Assembly (NCBI GenBank): GCA_002633005.1 | Contig: NMRA01000001.1 | Coordinates: 4,706,869-4,770,868, forward strand | Direction of reading: 5' to 3' | DNA length: 64,000 bases | Origin: Phoronis australis | Lineage: Eukaryota; Phoronida; Phoronidae | In this document: positions 33,001 to 48,000 of the stretch, in pieces | Numbering within the stretch: the first letter of the stretch is position 1 | Layout: the number at the start of each line of letters is the position of its first letter | Program-made: the position numbers and the translations under genes | The notes under the pieces: model-generated | The model's input: only the letters and a program-made list of their open reading frames with translations | The model's database searches: none | Told to the model about the DNA's origin: nothing

Positions 33001-36000
33001 ACTAAGTAATTGACATTTTGTTGGCTATAAGATATAATGCAGTTTGTGTACCTCCTTGAGATGTAATCAAGCCTATATCTCAGTGGCTTACATTGGCCAG
33101 ACGCATGAACTTTTTTATTGTTCTTTACCTCTATCAGTCTGGGTTATTGTTATGTAAATATCATAAAAGATGTGGTTAGGTTACAGTTCCAGGAAATTGA
33201 AAATTTTTGCCCTGTTTGTGAGGAAGAGTAGCAAATTCACACAAAGTTATTGTTTTAAAAACAAGTGCAGGTGGTCTGGTACATGTTGTACGAGACAGAC
33301 TGCACAAGCTGCTCATGTGTGCCAATTGCACTGATCACTGGAACCATTCTTATGATTTATTGATGTATCAAATAAAACTGAGTGGAAGAGCTAGAGACCT
33401 GACTCAAACTCGAGGATAGCAGTGCTTTCCAATGGAACTCAAACTCAGGACCTTGAGTATAGGAAGCAGACACTACCTACACTTAGGTTAACGATTTCTA
33501 AAGCTGTAATTCATACTCATATGCATACATGTGTGCGTGTGTGTGTGTGTGTGTGTTTGTATGTGCGTGTGCCTATATATGTAGGCTATATGTATGTTTG
33601 GCTCACTGCCCAATCCTGAAATTTTCAAATTGCTTTTAAGCACCAATGTTAAACTCTGGACATACTCTCAGTTTATACGACCAGAGTCTTCTTTACAAGG
33701 GCTGTGTCTCTGTGAACTACCATCACATCAGAATTTTTGCTCCCAAAAAATATGCAACTTGTTTACATTTGAGTAAAAATATATCAGTTGTAGTCGAACC
33801 TTGCCTTATTTGGGTTGGAAAATATTCTTATTAATAATCTTCTGCTCTTTACTGAAGGAGACCTCAAATTGTTCTTTTGGCTGAAGTGCATTCTGATATT
33901 AATATAATCAGTGAGTTGTATATATATATTATATTTTCTTTTATTAGTTATGTCTCAAGAGTGTTGAAAACATTCATATGAACAGCAAGTTGCCAGTTCA
34001 TTGCCTCTAATCTGCTCTTTGCCATACACGTGATTTTTTAGTTTTCTAATTCGCATGAGAAGTGGGTGGCCAGCTCATAATGTTGGTGTAAGTGCTTGCA
34101 TTAGAAAATTTAAAGACACAATGTGTTAATTAGTTGGACTAAGCTTCTGAGCTATTGTGCACTTTTAGTCCATTCTAGATTATTATTATAAAGCTCCTAC
34201 TGCACTATACAATCCTCTTATGGTTTTGGCTTTAGCGCATGATGTCCATAGTTGATTTATCTTCTTGGCTGTTTATCCAGTCGGCCCAAGCCATAGATTT
34301 CTGTTTTAAGAGCACATTTTCAACGCCCAGCTAGACCTTTGTCTAAGAGTAGTGCCAGGTTTTAAATCCAAATGGACACCTTGACTCAAATTTAGACATC
34401 CTAGTTAGGATGCTGTGTTCAACATTTAAGCCCCTTATTCATGATTTGGACGCCCAAGCAATGTAAGCATTGATGCCTCTTCTCACTTGCAAACAGCAGG
34501 AGCGCATCGGCTTGTCCACAATAAAAATTTTTAGATTTGAAGGTTTGATGTAAAATACAATAAATTTGAAGTACAGACCCATGTCAATACAGTAACATCA
34601 CACTATAGCAACACTTTGACTTGCATCGAAAAAAAGTAATCCCTCTTTGGTCATGGTGGCCTGAGAAAGTGGAAATCCTAGTTTGGACGTCCTATTTTTG
34701 AAATCCTGGATGAATCCCTGGACATTTGCCTTGATGAGTATAGTATATTCCTCTTTTATGAGTTGCTTAGGAACTATCTGTTGTTATTGTTGTTGTATGA
34801 ATCCAACTGTTGATGTTGGATCAATATTGTCTCAAGAGAAAATCTAACCTTTGCATTTGTTGCATCTCCAACACGAATCTGATCAGCAACGTTATTGTTG
34901 TTTGTTTTGTGTATATGTTAGATGTCATATGCATGGAGGTTTTGTGGTGACGATTGCAGAGAGTTGCAAGAAAATGGGTGTACCGTTGTCGCCATCCACA
35001 TCACTTGTGAACTATAGGTGACACTGAATTGACACATCAATAAAGGCACACCTCTTGACAATGAACTGTAGGTCATGGTGTACAAGACAAATTACACACC
35101 ACCCAGCAAGGGTGGGGTTCCAATGTTAACATAACTACTAGTACATTAGCAGTACTGTCTAATTGTTTGACACTGGTAATGGATACTCTTGACAAAGAAC
35201 AAAAACGAAGTTACAGTGTACATTGTGAACTTGTGTTCAAGTTCATGAAGTATTCACCACATTCTCAGTTTTTATGGTAGCAATTGAGGCACCGTATACT
35301 ATTTATATTGATTTTGTATCGTTATTTCACATTTTGGTATTCATTACGTTACAAACACCAGCAACCTAAATGCAATCTCACATAGAAAAACAGCTTGTTT
35401 CAAAAGGTCGCCCACAATTAGACAAATATTTAATGCAGATCAAAACAGATTGGTTCACATCATTTTCCCACTGTTTATGCAGCAATATTAATAGACAATG
35501 GAACAAGACTATGTGAACTTCATAAAGGATTTATTCCTGTGGAAACATTCTTATTTCAAAGACCTTTTCCTACTGATGTGTCGTGTATGTCGGGTGCAAA
35601 GCTGAAATGAAGCCTCTAAAATATTAGGTGCAACTTTGCAATAAACCAGGAGGTTTAACTGCCAAGAACATAATTTATGTATATGGATTCATTGTCAAGA
35701 ATGGTCTGCTATGTGTTAAGGGTTCTCTGTTCTTGCTGACTAGTTATAGGCCTGCTTAGTAACAGTACACTTGCCCTTACTTGCATTTCAGTTCATGTTA
35801 TGCGAGACTGTGCCCTACTTAACTGGTATGAAAAAGAGGTGAACAGTTTCTGACCACACTGTGGTGTACCTCAAGGTAGAATGACTGAAGGTTATGGAGG
35901 ACAATAAGTCTGTCCATTGTAACCAAATATCTACAAAATTATAGATTTTAACTCAGTAAAAGTATGATAAAATCTCACTAATTTCAGACAAAAATTATTG

Positions 36001-39000
36001 TCACCTTTGTCATTTTATTTTTCAAGGATTGTGCATGCTCATAATTTTTCAAAATATCAGTCTGATGGTGGCTGTGGTACACAGCTTGAATATGGAAAAA
36101 AATCCTACCAATGTTTTGGATATTTGTAACTAAAATTGATGTTAAAATCAAAAAGTTTCAGTGAAATCCACGGTGTCGCTTTCAAGAACCCATGTTCCTA
36201 AGTCAATTTGCTGAAGCTGAGAAAAGCTGTCAAAATCTCAAGATTTTCCCTTAATTATTCGATGAAAACTTAGTTTTTGGTCAATATAACCTGCCATGCC
36301 TTGTCCATGTTTGTATTCAACATTCACTTGCAATGTCAACTGAATTTATAATGTGTAATTAACTTAATTATCCCTAAAATGTTATTTTAAGTTTGTAAGT
36401 TGGTTTCAGTGCCTGAATCAAACTAGGTTAGAGGCAGAGTCAATCGTTTATAGGTCAACAGTTCACTGTGGTACACATTTGACCCACGCGCCAGGGTGAC
36501 TGATACCTAAAGCCGAACTACGAAATGGGCAATAGAAATTGACTCTGGTTAAAGTGTGTCGTGAGCACGAGATTGGAACTGCAAAACATCAAATTACTGA
36601 TGAAATTCATAAATTTGGGAATTAGTTTATCTTTTTTTTTCAATACTTGCTGTGTTCGTGAACAGAAAGTGCCAGACTCCGTGCGGGGACTTGGACTTGG
36701 TGCATTTGTCATCCGTTAAAAACAGACGTTTGTACGTAGACGTATAACACTCTAGGATCAAAACTATGTTTTGTTTTCATTTTCCATGGCATCTTTCTAA
36801 ACCTCATTGACTCCGCATTATGGTGACTCAGTAAATGAAAGGTTTACGGGTACATCATATGGAACTGCTCTATGCCTCGTCTGGGAAATCGTTTTTTTTT
36901 CTACCTTAAAGTGGAAAAATGTCGATTTTAAAGTTTACTAGAAACGTCAATAAAAGATTCCTCCACACAGGCATTCAATATTGCAAAAACTTTACAATTT
37001 GTAAATGTAAGGTCCTACATTCCATAATCACTTGTTTTCATACTAAAAAACAACAGTTGGCAAGTTTGAAGCAAAATGTCGACGTTTACTCCTATTCACA
37101 ACTTCTACCCTCGTGGAAGGGTGTAGTTTGTCATGTGATTGATAGGAATGTTGCAATGAATGTTTTTATCATGTCCCACATAAGAGTCATAGCCTTGTCA
37201 ATATTGTTCACTTGAAACAACTGTCTTGTTCAAGTATTTACACTGTTGCCTGTATTACTCATTTCTTTGTAATCCCCCACTGAGTCATGATCAATCTGTA
37301 AGACCTTGCATGCTTACTCAAGATAATATCTGAGCTCTGTTATAATTTATTTCTTCCTGTTTGTAGTTACTAGCTTTGGTATTGCAATTCTCCATAGCTT
37401 GCACCATTGACATTAAGTGAGACTTCCTACAGCCACAGGGCTGTGGTCTCTTGTTCATTGTCATATTTTGTCATGCATACCATAGGTAGTTACAATTCAA
37501 CCTCATTACAAGGTGGCCTGTTTAGAGCATTAACAGTGATCAGTTAGTGAATATTAATTTAAGACATCCGGTTGTTAAATATCAGTAAACTTTGCTCAGT
37601 TGAAATGTAAGTCCTGAGTATTACGATAGTTTTAAGTTTTCTTTTAGTGGTTGACGGTGATGCAAACTTCCAAGTGTTGATCTGTCTAAAGTACTCAGAA
37701 CTTGTAGTCATAAGTATTTACAGCCTACACCTTTACAATGCAACATTAAAAATTTCCCACCCCTAGTTACTATGAACAAAGACTATATAACTATAAAATC
37801 TTTGCTATGAACTATGTTTACAATGAACAGTGGCCTTGGTAAGAAACCCAGTCCAAAGAATGTACATATGGTATGTCACTAGGCTGTTGAGTTGTTTATA
37901 AAGGGGCAGGTCCAACTTCTGTATTATTTGATTTCTTAATGTTGTGTAGGACCTTAGAAAAATGTCTTAATTTGGCCACTTAGTAACATCATGTCTGAGG
38001 ATTCAGAAGAGATTTGCTGGATATATGCGAAACTTTCAGATATTGTGATTTATGCGCTGGTTTCCAGAGTGCTGTCGGAGATTTTTTTTAAAAGTTCCAC
38101 CTTTTGTGAGGGTTATCAAGAAAAAACTCAGCTGTATATAACGAAATGATAATTTTAGAAAACTGACAGCATTTTATACATTTGGTCTTGAACTTATGCA
38201 CATTAAAGGGAGTTTGGTCCTTTTGTTGATACTGTTGTTTTGCTATTAATGTATTTTTCTTGTTTGCTTTAGCTAATTGGTCACTGTGTCCAAATTAGAA
38301 TGACTGTATTATGTGAAACTATTAAGTCTGAAAACCTGTCTTAATATGAGACTAATAAACACCCCTAGAAGCATATCATTTGCCATGCAGCCGTGTTCAT
38401 TTCAAAGCTTTGATCTTGTTCATTCTGATATTGTAAAAAGATTCGTGACTTGTTCAATAAGTGAAGCTGATATGTATGTAGCTAATGTTTCTGTAAATTA
38501 GCAGATGAGCTGAAAGCAAAATTAGGTTCAAGAAAGCATTGCACGCAATTTGCGTGTCATGTCGGTTGTGATGCTAAGGCATTTTTAAAAAACCGTCAGA
38601 CTTGTTTAATAACCTTATCGACAACTTTGTGCATTCAGAAAAATACTGAGAAAACTTGAGATCTTAATTCTTTAAAAGTGAAACTCTGTAGAATTTGATT
38701 GATGACTTTTTACCAATCTTTTATTAATTGGGTCACATGACCATGTTAACCTGTTAAGAAAAAGGAAAGGAAAATTGATAGCAAAATTATGGTATCAATT
38801 CACAAAACGTGTTGAGAGTGGCGTACATGAAATAATTCCACGAGACATTATTCCGCGTATCAACCGAGACCGTTTGCGCGTTCGGTTGCAAGTTTTCTCT
38901 TGTAAAAAAAAACAAGTTTTAAAAAGTAATCATTTATTTCTTGAAAAGAGGTAGCAAAGATGAGAACAACGGCAACTTTGCAATAAACTTGTAACATCTC

Positions 39001-42000
39001 CTGGAACTAGTTAAAAAACAACAATATTTGATATTTTAGTTTCCTAGGAATCGGCGCCTGAGTTGCAGACGATATAGTATTCAGCAATTGAAAAACAGTT
39101 TTGTTCCAGATTTTACATTTAGGGCCTGGTTGCATGTCGAGTATTAGTTACACTGCTGCAACTGTATTACTTTAAACTATATTCGGAAAGTTTGAGTATC
39201 GAACCGGCTGAAGATGTCAAGTCGACATTGACCTACCTTATGAACTTTCCATGTCAAAGGTCACTGTTGAAGCAGTGTGGGAGGTGAATACAGAAAACTT
39301 TATTACATGGTCGTATTTCCCTCGACATATTCAACGCGTATGGGATAAATAACATGATCAAATTTCATTTCATATAAAGGTGAAATATCAAAAATGTTGT
39401 TACAGTTTTCTAAAATATAATTTAGTTTTTGTTTTAAAAATGTAACTTTAACTTTTAGATTTTTCATGAAAGTTTTTTGATAGCCCCTCATGCAAAAGTG
39501 GAACATTTTACAAACAATTCATAATGCGTTTTTTATGAACAGGGCATAAAGCATAGTATCTGAAAGTTTCGTTTGAATTCGATCAGCCATTTCTGAGATA
39601 TGATGTTCCGAAGTCAGCCAAAATTTGGTCATTTTTATTGGGTCTTGCATAACCTTAAAAATTGCTCTTATGGAAATCCTGACATGTGTGAGGTTTTCTG
39701 CTATGGCACACAAATTTTCTAGAAAGACAAATCGGACCAAAAATATTGTTCATTCTGTTCTTTACCCAACTCATTTAGAGCAGCGAGTCGTCTAGGGGCC
39801 ACCATGGTTGTCACTGGGATAGTCAATTTTAAAAAATCATAGCTTTAATGAATGGCACGGCCAAGAGAGAAAAAAGATTACTGTTTCAAGACACCCCAGT
39901 GAAAACGATGGCGAAATGAAGAATTTTAATGTTTCTGATCAATAAATTTATTGAAAGGTATTATTCTTTTTTTAATTTGATAGGTATTGTGACATAAATC
40001 GAGATCATAGAATGTCTATTTTCACTATAAATGTCACACTGATGATCGTCAAATACTGGCAGCCATGTTTTTCTCGGGAATACCTCCCAGTTTTGTGAAA
40101 TCAGGTTAGCCTCATATGGAATCCCTGCACATGGCAAGTGTCAATCTCACGAATTTGGACCCTCACTAATCAAGTCCTNNNNNNNNNNNNNNNNNNNNNN
40201 NNNNNNNNNNNNNNNNNNNNNNNNNNNNNNNNNNNNNNNNNNNNNNNNNNNNNNNNNNNNNNNNNNNNNNNNNNNNNNNNNNNNNNNNNNNNNNNNNNNN
40301 NNNNNNNNNNNNNNNNNNNNNNNNNNNNNNNNNNNNNNNNNNNNNNNNNNNNNNNNNNNNNNNNNNNNNNNNNNNNNNNNNNNNNNNNNNNNAGAAAATA
40401 AAGTGACAAAAACGTTCAAGTATTATATTTTGAAGTGAGTCCATGACCCAAGACAATAACTTGTTACTTGTGTAATTGCAATTCACATTGCTAAACCACC
40501 GTCTCGGAGGCCCGGCGTCGTTGCGCTCATTGTGATCATCGATCTTTTTCTAAAAGTCGGGGAATCGCGCGTTTCCTTAGCACTGGGCGCTAAATCTTCA
40601 TTCTTTAAAAGTCGGGGATGGGCGCTTAACCGAGAGGTGGGCGCTTAACTGGAAATCTTCAAAAATCGCAGGGGGGCGCTTAACCGAGCAGTGGGCGGTT
40701 AAATCGAAAATCCACCAAAAGTAGGGGTGGGCGGTTAACTGAGCATGGGCGTTAACCCGAACGTTTACGGTAGTTACTAGCTTTGGCATTCCAATTCTCC
40801 ATAGCTTGCACCATTGACATTAAGTGAGACTTCCTACAGCCACAGGGCTGTGGTCTCTTGTTCATTGTCATATTTTGTCATGCATACCATAGGTAGTTAC
40901 AATTCAACCTCATTACAAGGTGGCCTATTTAGAGCATTAACAGTGATCAGTTGGTGAATATTAATTTAAGACATCCAGTTGTTAAATATCAGTAAACTTT
41001 GCTCAGTTGAAGTGTAAGTCCAGTGTTATGATAGTTTTAAGTTTTCTTTTAGTGGTTAATGGTGATGCAAACTTGCAAGTGTTGATCTGTCTAAAGTACT
41101 TGGAACTTGTAGTCATAAGTATTTACAGCTTACACCTTTACAGTGCAATATTAAAAATTTCCCACCCCTAGTTACTATGAACAAAGTTACTATATAACTA
41201 TAAAATCTTTGCTATGAACTACAACTATGTTTACAATTAACAGTGGCCTTGGTAGAAACCCAGTCTAAAGAATGTACATATCGTATGTCACTGAGGCTGT
41301 TGAGTTGTTTATAAAGGGGCAGGTCCAACTTCTGTATTATTTGATTTCCTAATGTTGTGTAGGACCTTAGAAAAATGTCTTAATTTGGCCACTTAGTAAC
41401 ATCGTGTCTGAGGATTCGGAAGAGGTTTGCTGGATATATGCGAAACTTTCAGATATTGTGATTTATGCGCTGCTTTCCAGAGTGCTGTCGGAGATTTTTT
41501 TAAAAAGCTCCACCTTTTGTGAGGGTTATCAAGAAAAAACTCAGCTGTATATAGCGAAATCATAATTTTAGAAAACTGACAGGGTTTTTTACATTTGGTC
41601 TTGAACTTTTACACATTAAAGGGAGTTTGGTCCTTTTGTTGATACTGGTGTTTTGCTATCAATGTATTTTTCTTGTTTGCTTTAGCTAATTGGTCACTGT
41701 GTCCACTGTATTATGTGAAACTATTAAGTCTGAAAACTTGTCTTAATATGAGACTAATAAACACCCCTAGAAGCATATCATTTGCCATGCAGCCGTGTTC
41801 ATTTCAAAGCTTTGATCTTGTTCATTCTGATATTGTAAAAAGAGTCGTGACTTGTTCAATAAGTGAAGATGATATGTATGTAGCTAATGTTTCTGTAAAT
41901 TAGCAGATGAGCTGAAAGCAAAATTAGGTTCAAGAAAGCATTGCACGCAATTTGAGTGTCATGTCAGTTGTGATGCTGAGGCATTTTTAAAAAAACCGTC

Positions 42001-45000
42001 AGACTTGTTTAATAACCTTATCGACAACTTTGTGCATTCTGAAAAATATTGAGAAAACTTGAGATCTTACTTCTTTAAAAGTGAAACTCTACAGAATTTG
42101 ATTGATGACTTTTTACCTATCTTTTATTAATTGGGTCACATGACCATGTTAACGTGTTAAGAAAAAGTAAAGGTAAATTGATAGCAAAACTATGGTATCA
42201 ATTCACAAAACGTGCTGAGAGTGGCATACATGAAATAATTCCACAAGACATTATTCCGCGTATCGACCGAGACTGTTTGCGCGTTAGGTTGCAAGTTTTC
42301 TCTTGTAAAAGAAACAAGTTTTAAAAGTAATGATTTATATTTCTTGAAAAGAGGTAACAAAGATGGCAACTTTGCAATGAACTTGTAACATCTCCTGGAA
42401 CTAGTTAAAAAACAATAATAATTGATATTTTAGTTTCCTAGGAATCGGCGCCTGAGTTGCAGACGATATAGTAGTCAGCAATTGAAAAACAGTTTTGTTC
42501 CAGATTTTACATTTAGTGCCTGGTTGCATGTCGAGTATTAGTTACACTGCTGCAACTGTATTACTTTAAACTATATTCGGAAAGTATCGAACCGACTGAA
42601 GACCTCAAGTCGACATTGACCTACCTTTTGAACTTTCCATGTCAAAGGTCACTGTTGAAGTAGTGCGGGAGGTGAATACGGAAAACTTTAACAGATTAAG
42701 CGCGTATGGGATAAATAACATGATCAAATTTCATTTGATATAAAGGTGAAATATCAAACATGTTGTTACAGTTTTCTAAAATATCATTTAGTTTTTGTTT
42801 TAAAAATGCAACTTTAACTTTTAGATTTTTCATGAAAGTTTTTTGATAGCCCCTCATGCAAAAGTGCAACATTTTAAAAACAATTCCTAATGGGTTTTTT
42901 ATGAACAGGGCATAAAGCTTAGTATCTGAAAGTTTCGTTTGAATCTGATCAGCCATTTCTGAGATATGATGTTCAAAAGTCAGCCAATGGGGTCTTGTAT
43001 TTATTTAAAAACCTTAAAAATTGCTCTTATGGAAATCCTGACGTGTGAGGTTTTCTGCTTCGGCACACAAATTTTCTAGAAAGACAAGTCAGACCAAAAA
43101 TATTGTTCGTTCTGTTCACTACCCAACTCATTTAGAGCAGCGACTCGTCTAGGGGCCACCATGGTTGTCACTGGGACAGTCAGTTTTAAAAAATCATAGC
43201 TTGGGTGTCATGGCCAAGAGAGGAAAAAGATTACTGTTTCAAGACACCCCAGTGAAAACGATGGCGAAACGAAGAATTTCGATGTCTCTGATCAATAAAT
43301 TTTATTGAAAGGTATTATTCTTTGTTAGAGTTTGATAGGTATTGTGACTTAAATCGAGATCATAGAATGTCTATTTTCACTATAAATGTCACACTGATGA
43401 TCGTCAAATACTGGCAGCCATGTTTTTTGCGGGAATACCTCCCAGTTTTGTGAAATCAGGTTAGCCTCATATGGAATCCCTGCACATGGCAAGTGTCAAT
43501 CTCACGAATTTGGACCCTCACTAATCAAGTCCTGGATGAGCCCCTGATTTGGAGACCTGTATAGTTAAAGATTGATTGTCATTGAATGCGAGTGTACATG
43601 AGCATTTAAAGCTACAAGTTACAAAATCACACGTGATTTATTATTATTAACTGGTTCATTTCCAAAGCAATTGTTGCTGTGGAGTCAATAGGTGTATTTT
43701 TCTGAAGAATTTTATTTTTTCATGAAGGTTTCAGAAGTCTTTTGCATCACAAATGAAATGGTCCATTCATTTCAGCACCAACACTTCTTGAACACTTCAT
43801 ATCTGTTGTAGCTTGATGAGTCATTATGCATAACTGGTTCAAATGCATCAAATGTCCGAGTTTAGATCCTAAGTTAAAATTTTATATCTCAATCTTTCAA
43901 ATTTGGTGTGTCAATATCTTTTAAAAGGTCCTTCAGTGCAAATGTGAATTTTAAGTTGGAACTTTCTCAAATTCACCCATCTGATTGGTTCTTGCAAGGA
44001 TAATTCAATCTGATAGGATGTTGAGGTAACTAAGTGCACTTATAAAATCATTCGTTTCATTTAACTTCGAAGTTTCGTCTTTCCTCTGTGTCGAAAGTTG
44101 CGTGTGTGCCTTTCTCATCTCACTTTTCAAGTACTGCTGCTATTTTCAATGTCACTGAAGATATCTGGCACAAAAGTCATCAAACTTTCATATATGTTTA
44201 TTCTCATTTAGTTTTTTCAGTTAATAACTACATCCTCAGTGTAGGCTACAGAACACTAACTCAAGGTAAAGTAATTGCAGTTAATGACGGTATTACTATT
44301 CTAAGCAATCCATGCAATCAATCCGAGGTCACTGGGTACAAATATGATTTTTGAGTTGGACTCTTCAAGTTTACACACATATTGATGAACATAAGTAACT
44401 TTTTAAAATGATAAGCTTGGGGGTCATTTGGTGCACTTGCTCAGTCATAAGGGCAGTTATCCTCTGGGCCAAGAATAAACATTCAACTATGTTGAGACAC
44501 TTTCTATTCGCTTCTTTTATATTGTACTTTTAGGATTTAAAATGAAGCTGCAGGGGTCGGCTAGTACAAAAGACATCTATATTTCACAATGCCACTTCTA
44601 CGCTTTTGAAGTTGCACCTTTTATTTAACATCAGTACCCTTGGGTATTGAACCAGTCATGTTGTATGCATTACTTCTTACTATGCAAGTATGCCTAGAGT
44701 CTGTTGCCATGGCAATTCGATGGGTAAAGCCTGTTGCTCCCATGGCAATGACATCTTAGTTGGTTATTGTTGTTCTAAGGTAGTTTCATCAATCCAGTGG
44801 GGGGTAGTGCTTTCTAAAACCTGCATAAGGTAACTTAACTATCCGACAAGGCCATGGTACCTGACCGACTAACTTGTTTCACTACAAGTAGCTTCAAAGA
44901 CATTGCTTAAGTGTACACAAACTGAAACCAACATTCTTGCAGACAATTGAAATATAGAGGAATCCAATGCTATTGAATTTGGATTAATGGAGAAAGTGGT

Positions 45001-48000
45001 CGCGACTGGGGAGAATTTCTAACTATTGTCTCAATCATGTTAAGTTTTCCATCACCTGGGGCCAGTGTCTAATCTTTGTACTCGAAATTGAACTCGCAGT
45101 TGTGATTGTCATTTCGTTTAGAACTACTTTTGTGCAAAGTCAAGATTAGTGTCTATTAGTGTGCTTGAATATATTATTATGCATATCACTTTCTAGTCCA
45201 AGTTTACACATGATGACCCTAGATTTGAGGTAAAAACTCGAGTTCAGACTAAAATTTAATCCCTGATGCTGGGGTCATCAAGTGCAAACTAGTATTAGAT
45301 AGTTATCCATTAAGTTATTGAGTACTTGAACTTAGTGTAACAGACACTTATCTCGAGCTTGCGCAAACGTAGAATAAAAAGTGCCAAAAATAATTTTGAT
45401 CTTGGGTAAAAAGATTAGAGCTCTGGCCATGGTGTTTGTCCCAGTATTGCATTGGTCTGAATTTTGTTTGTGCTGCAACACCTCCCCCCCTCCATCTCGG
45501 CTGTTGAAGAGATTCCTCTGCCTACTCCTGTTCAATATAAGCAAATGCTAAGGCACCAAGTTATAGAGGCTGAACACATGACTAAACCTCATGCAGGTGA
45601 AGACAGTGGAGTCAGCATATTATTTTGATGAGGGCTAGATTTGTATGAGGACTGAAAAATTTGGTTGCCATCTTGAAATTGCCTGCATTCCTGGTAAACA
45701 TGGCGAAAGTGTGAAGAATTGTTTCACGTGTTGCGGTCTAGATTCTCTCACCCAGGCATACTTCTGTCAGTGAATAGATAAAGAGTGAGAGGGAGGCAAG
45801 GCAAATGTGTCTCACCTGGCCATTGTGGAAAGCTATACAGATTGCTTTTGAACTGTTGATAATAGAAATATTTATGATGAAGTGTATCCTAGTATTTCTC
45901 TTTATTCTGAAGGCATGACCTAAAACTAACATCCCAGTATTTACACAATGACTGCTGTAAACATTTAATAATAGGATTGCCTTGAACTTGGCTGATAAAA
46001 CCAGGATTTACCCTTTGGGTAGTATAGCTTAGCAATCATGTTGCACCATTTACATGGTCAACCTTTATTTAGCTAATTTTGATCAAGCTCTTCTATTCTT
46101 GCTGAGACATGTTACTTCAACCTTGACTTCCGTTGCCATACTGACTGTATGTAGTTGGTAAGAATATGACTGCTAATGAAAACTTCCCATGGCTACTCCC
46201 ACTGTTCTTGATTTATTTACTAGTGAATCATTCATTCTGTGTAAATTATGGTTCTCAAAACCTTGGTATGCATGGCCTAGTCTCAGTGGTGGATTTGGGG
46301 GGGGGGGGACAAGAGGGTCTTGCCCTCCCCCTAAAATTCTTCCNGGGGGGGGGGGGGACAAGAGAGTCTTGCCCTCCCCCTAAAATTCTTCCTGATTCCA
46401 TTTGGCAGTTTGGGGTTGTGAATGTCTGACAGGCAAAATCTTGTCTAATACTCTTCCCTGCCTCCCCCCAACTCAGAAACCTGGATCTGCCCCTGATTCT
46501 TATTCATATTTGTAGCTTTTTTGACTAAATAGTGTTTGTAATATTGTCATATACAATTCTTCTCTTATTTTATACAAAAATAATAGATAAAATTGTAATT
46601 CAATTTAATTTCTATATTTCACTGGCCGATTACTTTGCTGAAAATAGTAGAAACTTTACTAAATGTTGCCAATATGAGCCAAGCTAATAATAGACGCTAA
46701 TTTTCTTCTCCATTTTTGTTTATAAATTTGAAAAAAAATCTTTATTCTTGTTAATAAATTTGAAAAAATACAATTTCATCAGTCTTCCATATTGTGTGCC
46801 AAATTGTTGAAGAATTACAGTGGTTATGTTTTCACGCTGCGCAATATACATGTTAATGTTTGTGTGTTTGTCTGCAACACTGTTTATTCGTTTAAAATTT
46901 AATCCAAAAATATACTCTGTTTGCAGGTAGAGTACTTGATGAGTACATTCGACATTATGAGGAGTTGACTTATGACACAAGCTTAGTACACGAACGCCAT
47001 CTACGAGCCAAAAGGTCAACTAGTGATCACCACGTGCATATCGAGTTCAGCGCCCATGGAAGGTGAGACATTCTTCGGAACTACATTAATGTTCGTGGTG
47101 ACGTGCGGTCATCAAAAATAGTGAGCGACTTACGTTGCACTTCAGTTCAGAATTGTACATAGGATCTGTTATTTTAGCATCCTGCGGGTCACAAATGCGA
47201 CCTCAGATTTTGTTTGGTGACCTAGTCTTTGTGAAGTCGGCATGCACAGATCCAAGCACACACTCGGTGTATTACAGGTAGTAAGCAGGAGATATTCGGA
47301 TGCGTTCTCTAAATTTGAAGGGCTCAAGGGTGCAAGTTCTATGGTGTCACACTGTGAACCATACAAACTAAAAAAAAATTGTACCATTTATGATTTTCTA
47401 TGGAAAGCCAAGTAGACAGGTTATCATTTTCAAAAACAATCTTCGTATTTCTTTAAAAAAGAGACCAGTAACATTAGGAAGTATGTAGATACATATTTAC
47501 TTGTACTGGTAAGATGGCTGTTTGAAGATAATGAGCCCGTCATGCGGCACTTACCTGTACGTTTACTGGGGTTCTCTAATGGGGGTTCTCACATAGCGGA
47601 GATTGTTAAAGATATGCTGCTAACTTCTGTGAGTAATTTTCCCACTTGGGTATGATTTATGTTCGTGTTATGGTATGGAATAGGACTAGTAACCCGTTCA
47701 CAAACTGGCTCAAAATGCTAGCGTTTTCTCTAGCGCCTCCTCCAGCAGAAAATGCCGTAATGTGAACGGTTGCAAGTGTCACTTCTGATAGCTATTTGCT
47801 GGCAGTTTTACCTCCACTTTTGTAGCCAGACCGCTTACTTCAAACTAGGAACCAATATGAGAGGTTCCTAGTTTCAAAGGACATACTTGCGCTGGAGAAA
47901 AGGCCTTTGTTTATCATGGCATTAATCAATTTATGGAAGCGAGTATTTTGAATTTTCACTTAAAAGCAATTCGAGTGGTGAGGAAATAAACTAACTGCTA

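Larger units (their letters stand above)
30089..46926 (+). other. ADAM10 intron 1 (16.8 kb)
   Basis: It contains a hairpin (30801-30947), two palindromic MITEs, a GT microsatellite, repeat family Q, a 2.8-kb direct duplication and an assembly gap. No coding exon was recognised; the open frames seen here are short, and some are duplicated with the repeats. Confidence 0.8.

Noticed and set aside
40138-40486. Frames across the N gap
   Set aside because: They consist of unknown bases.
38313-41903. Homologous short frames at 38313-38501 and 41673-41903
   Set aside because: They are similar because the 2.8-kb segment is duplicated. No family resemblance, and they are intronic to ADAM10.
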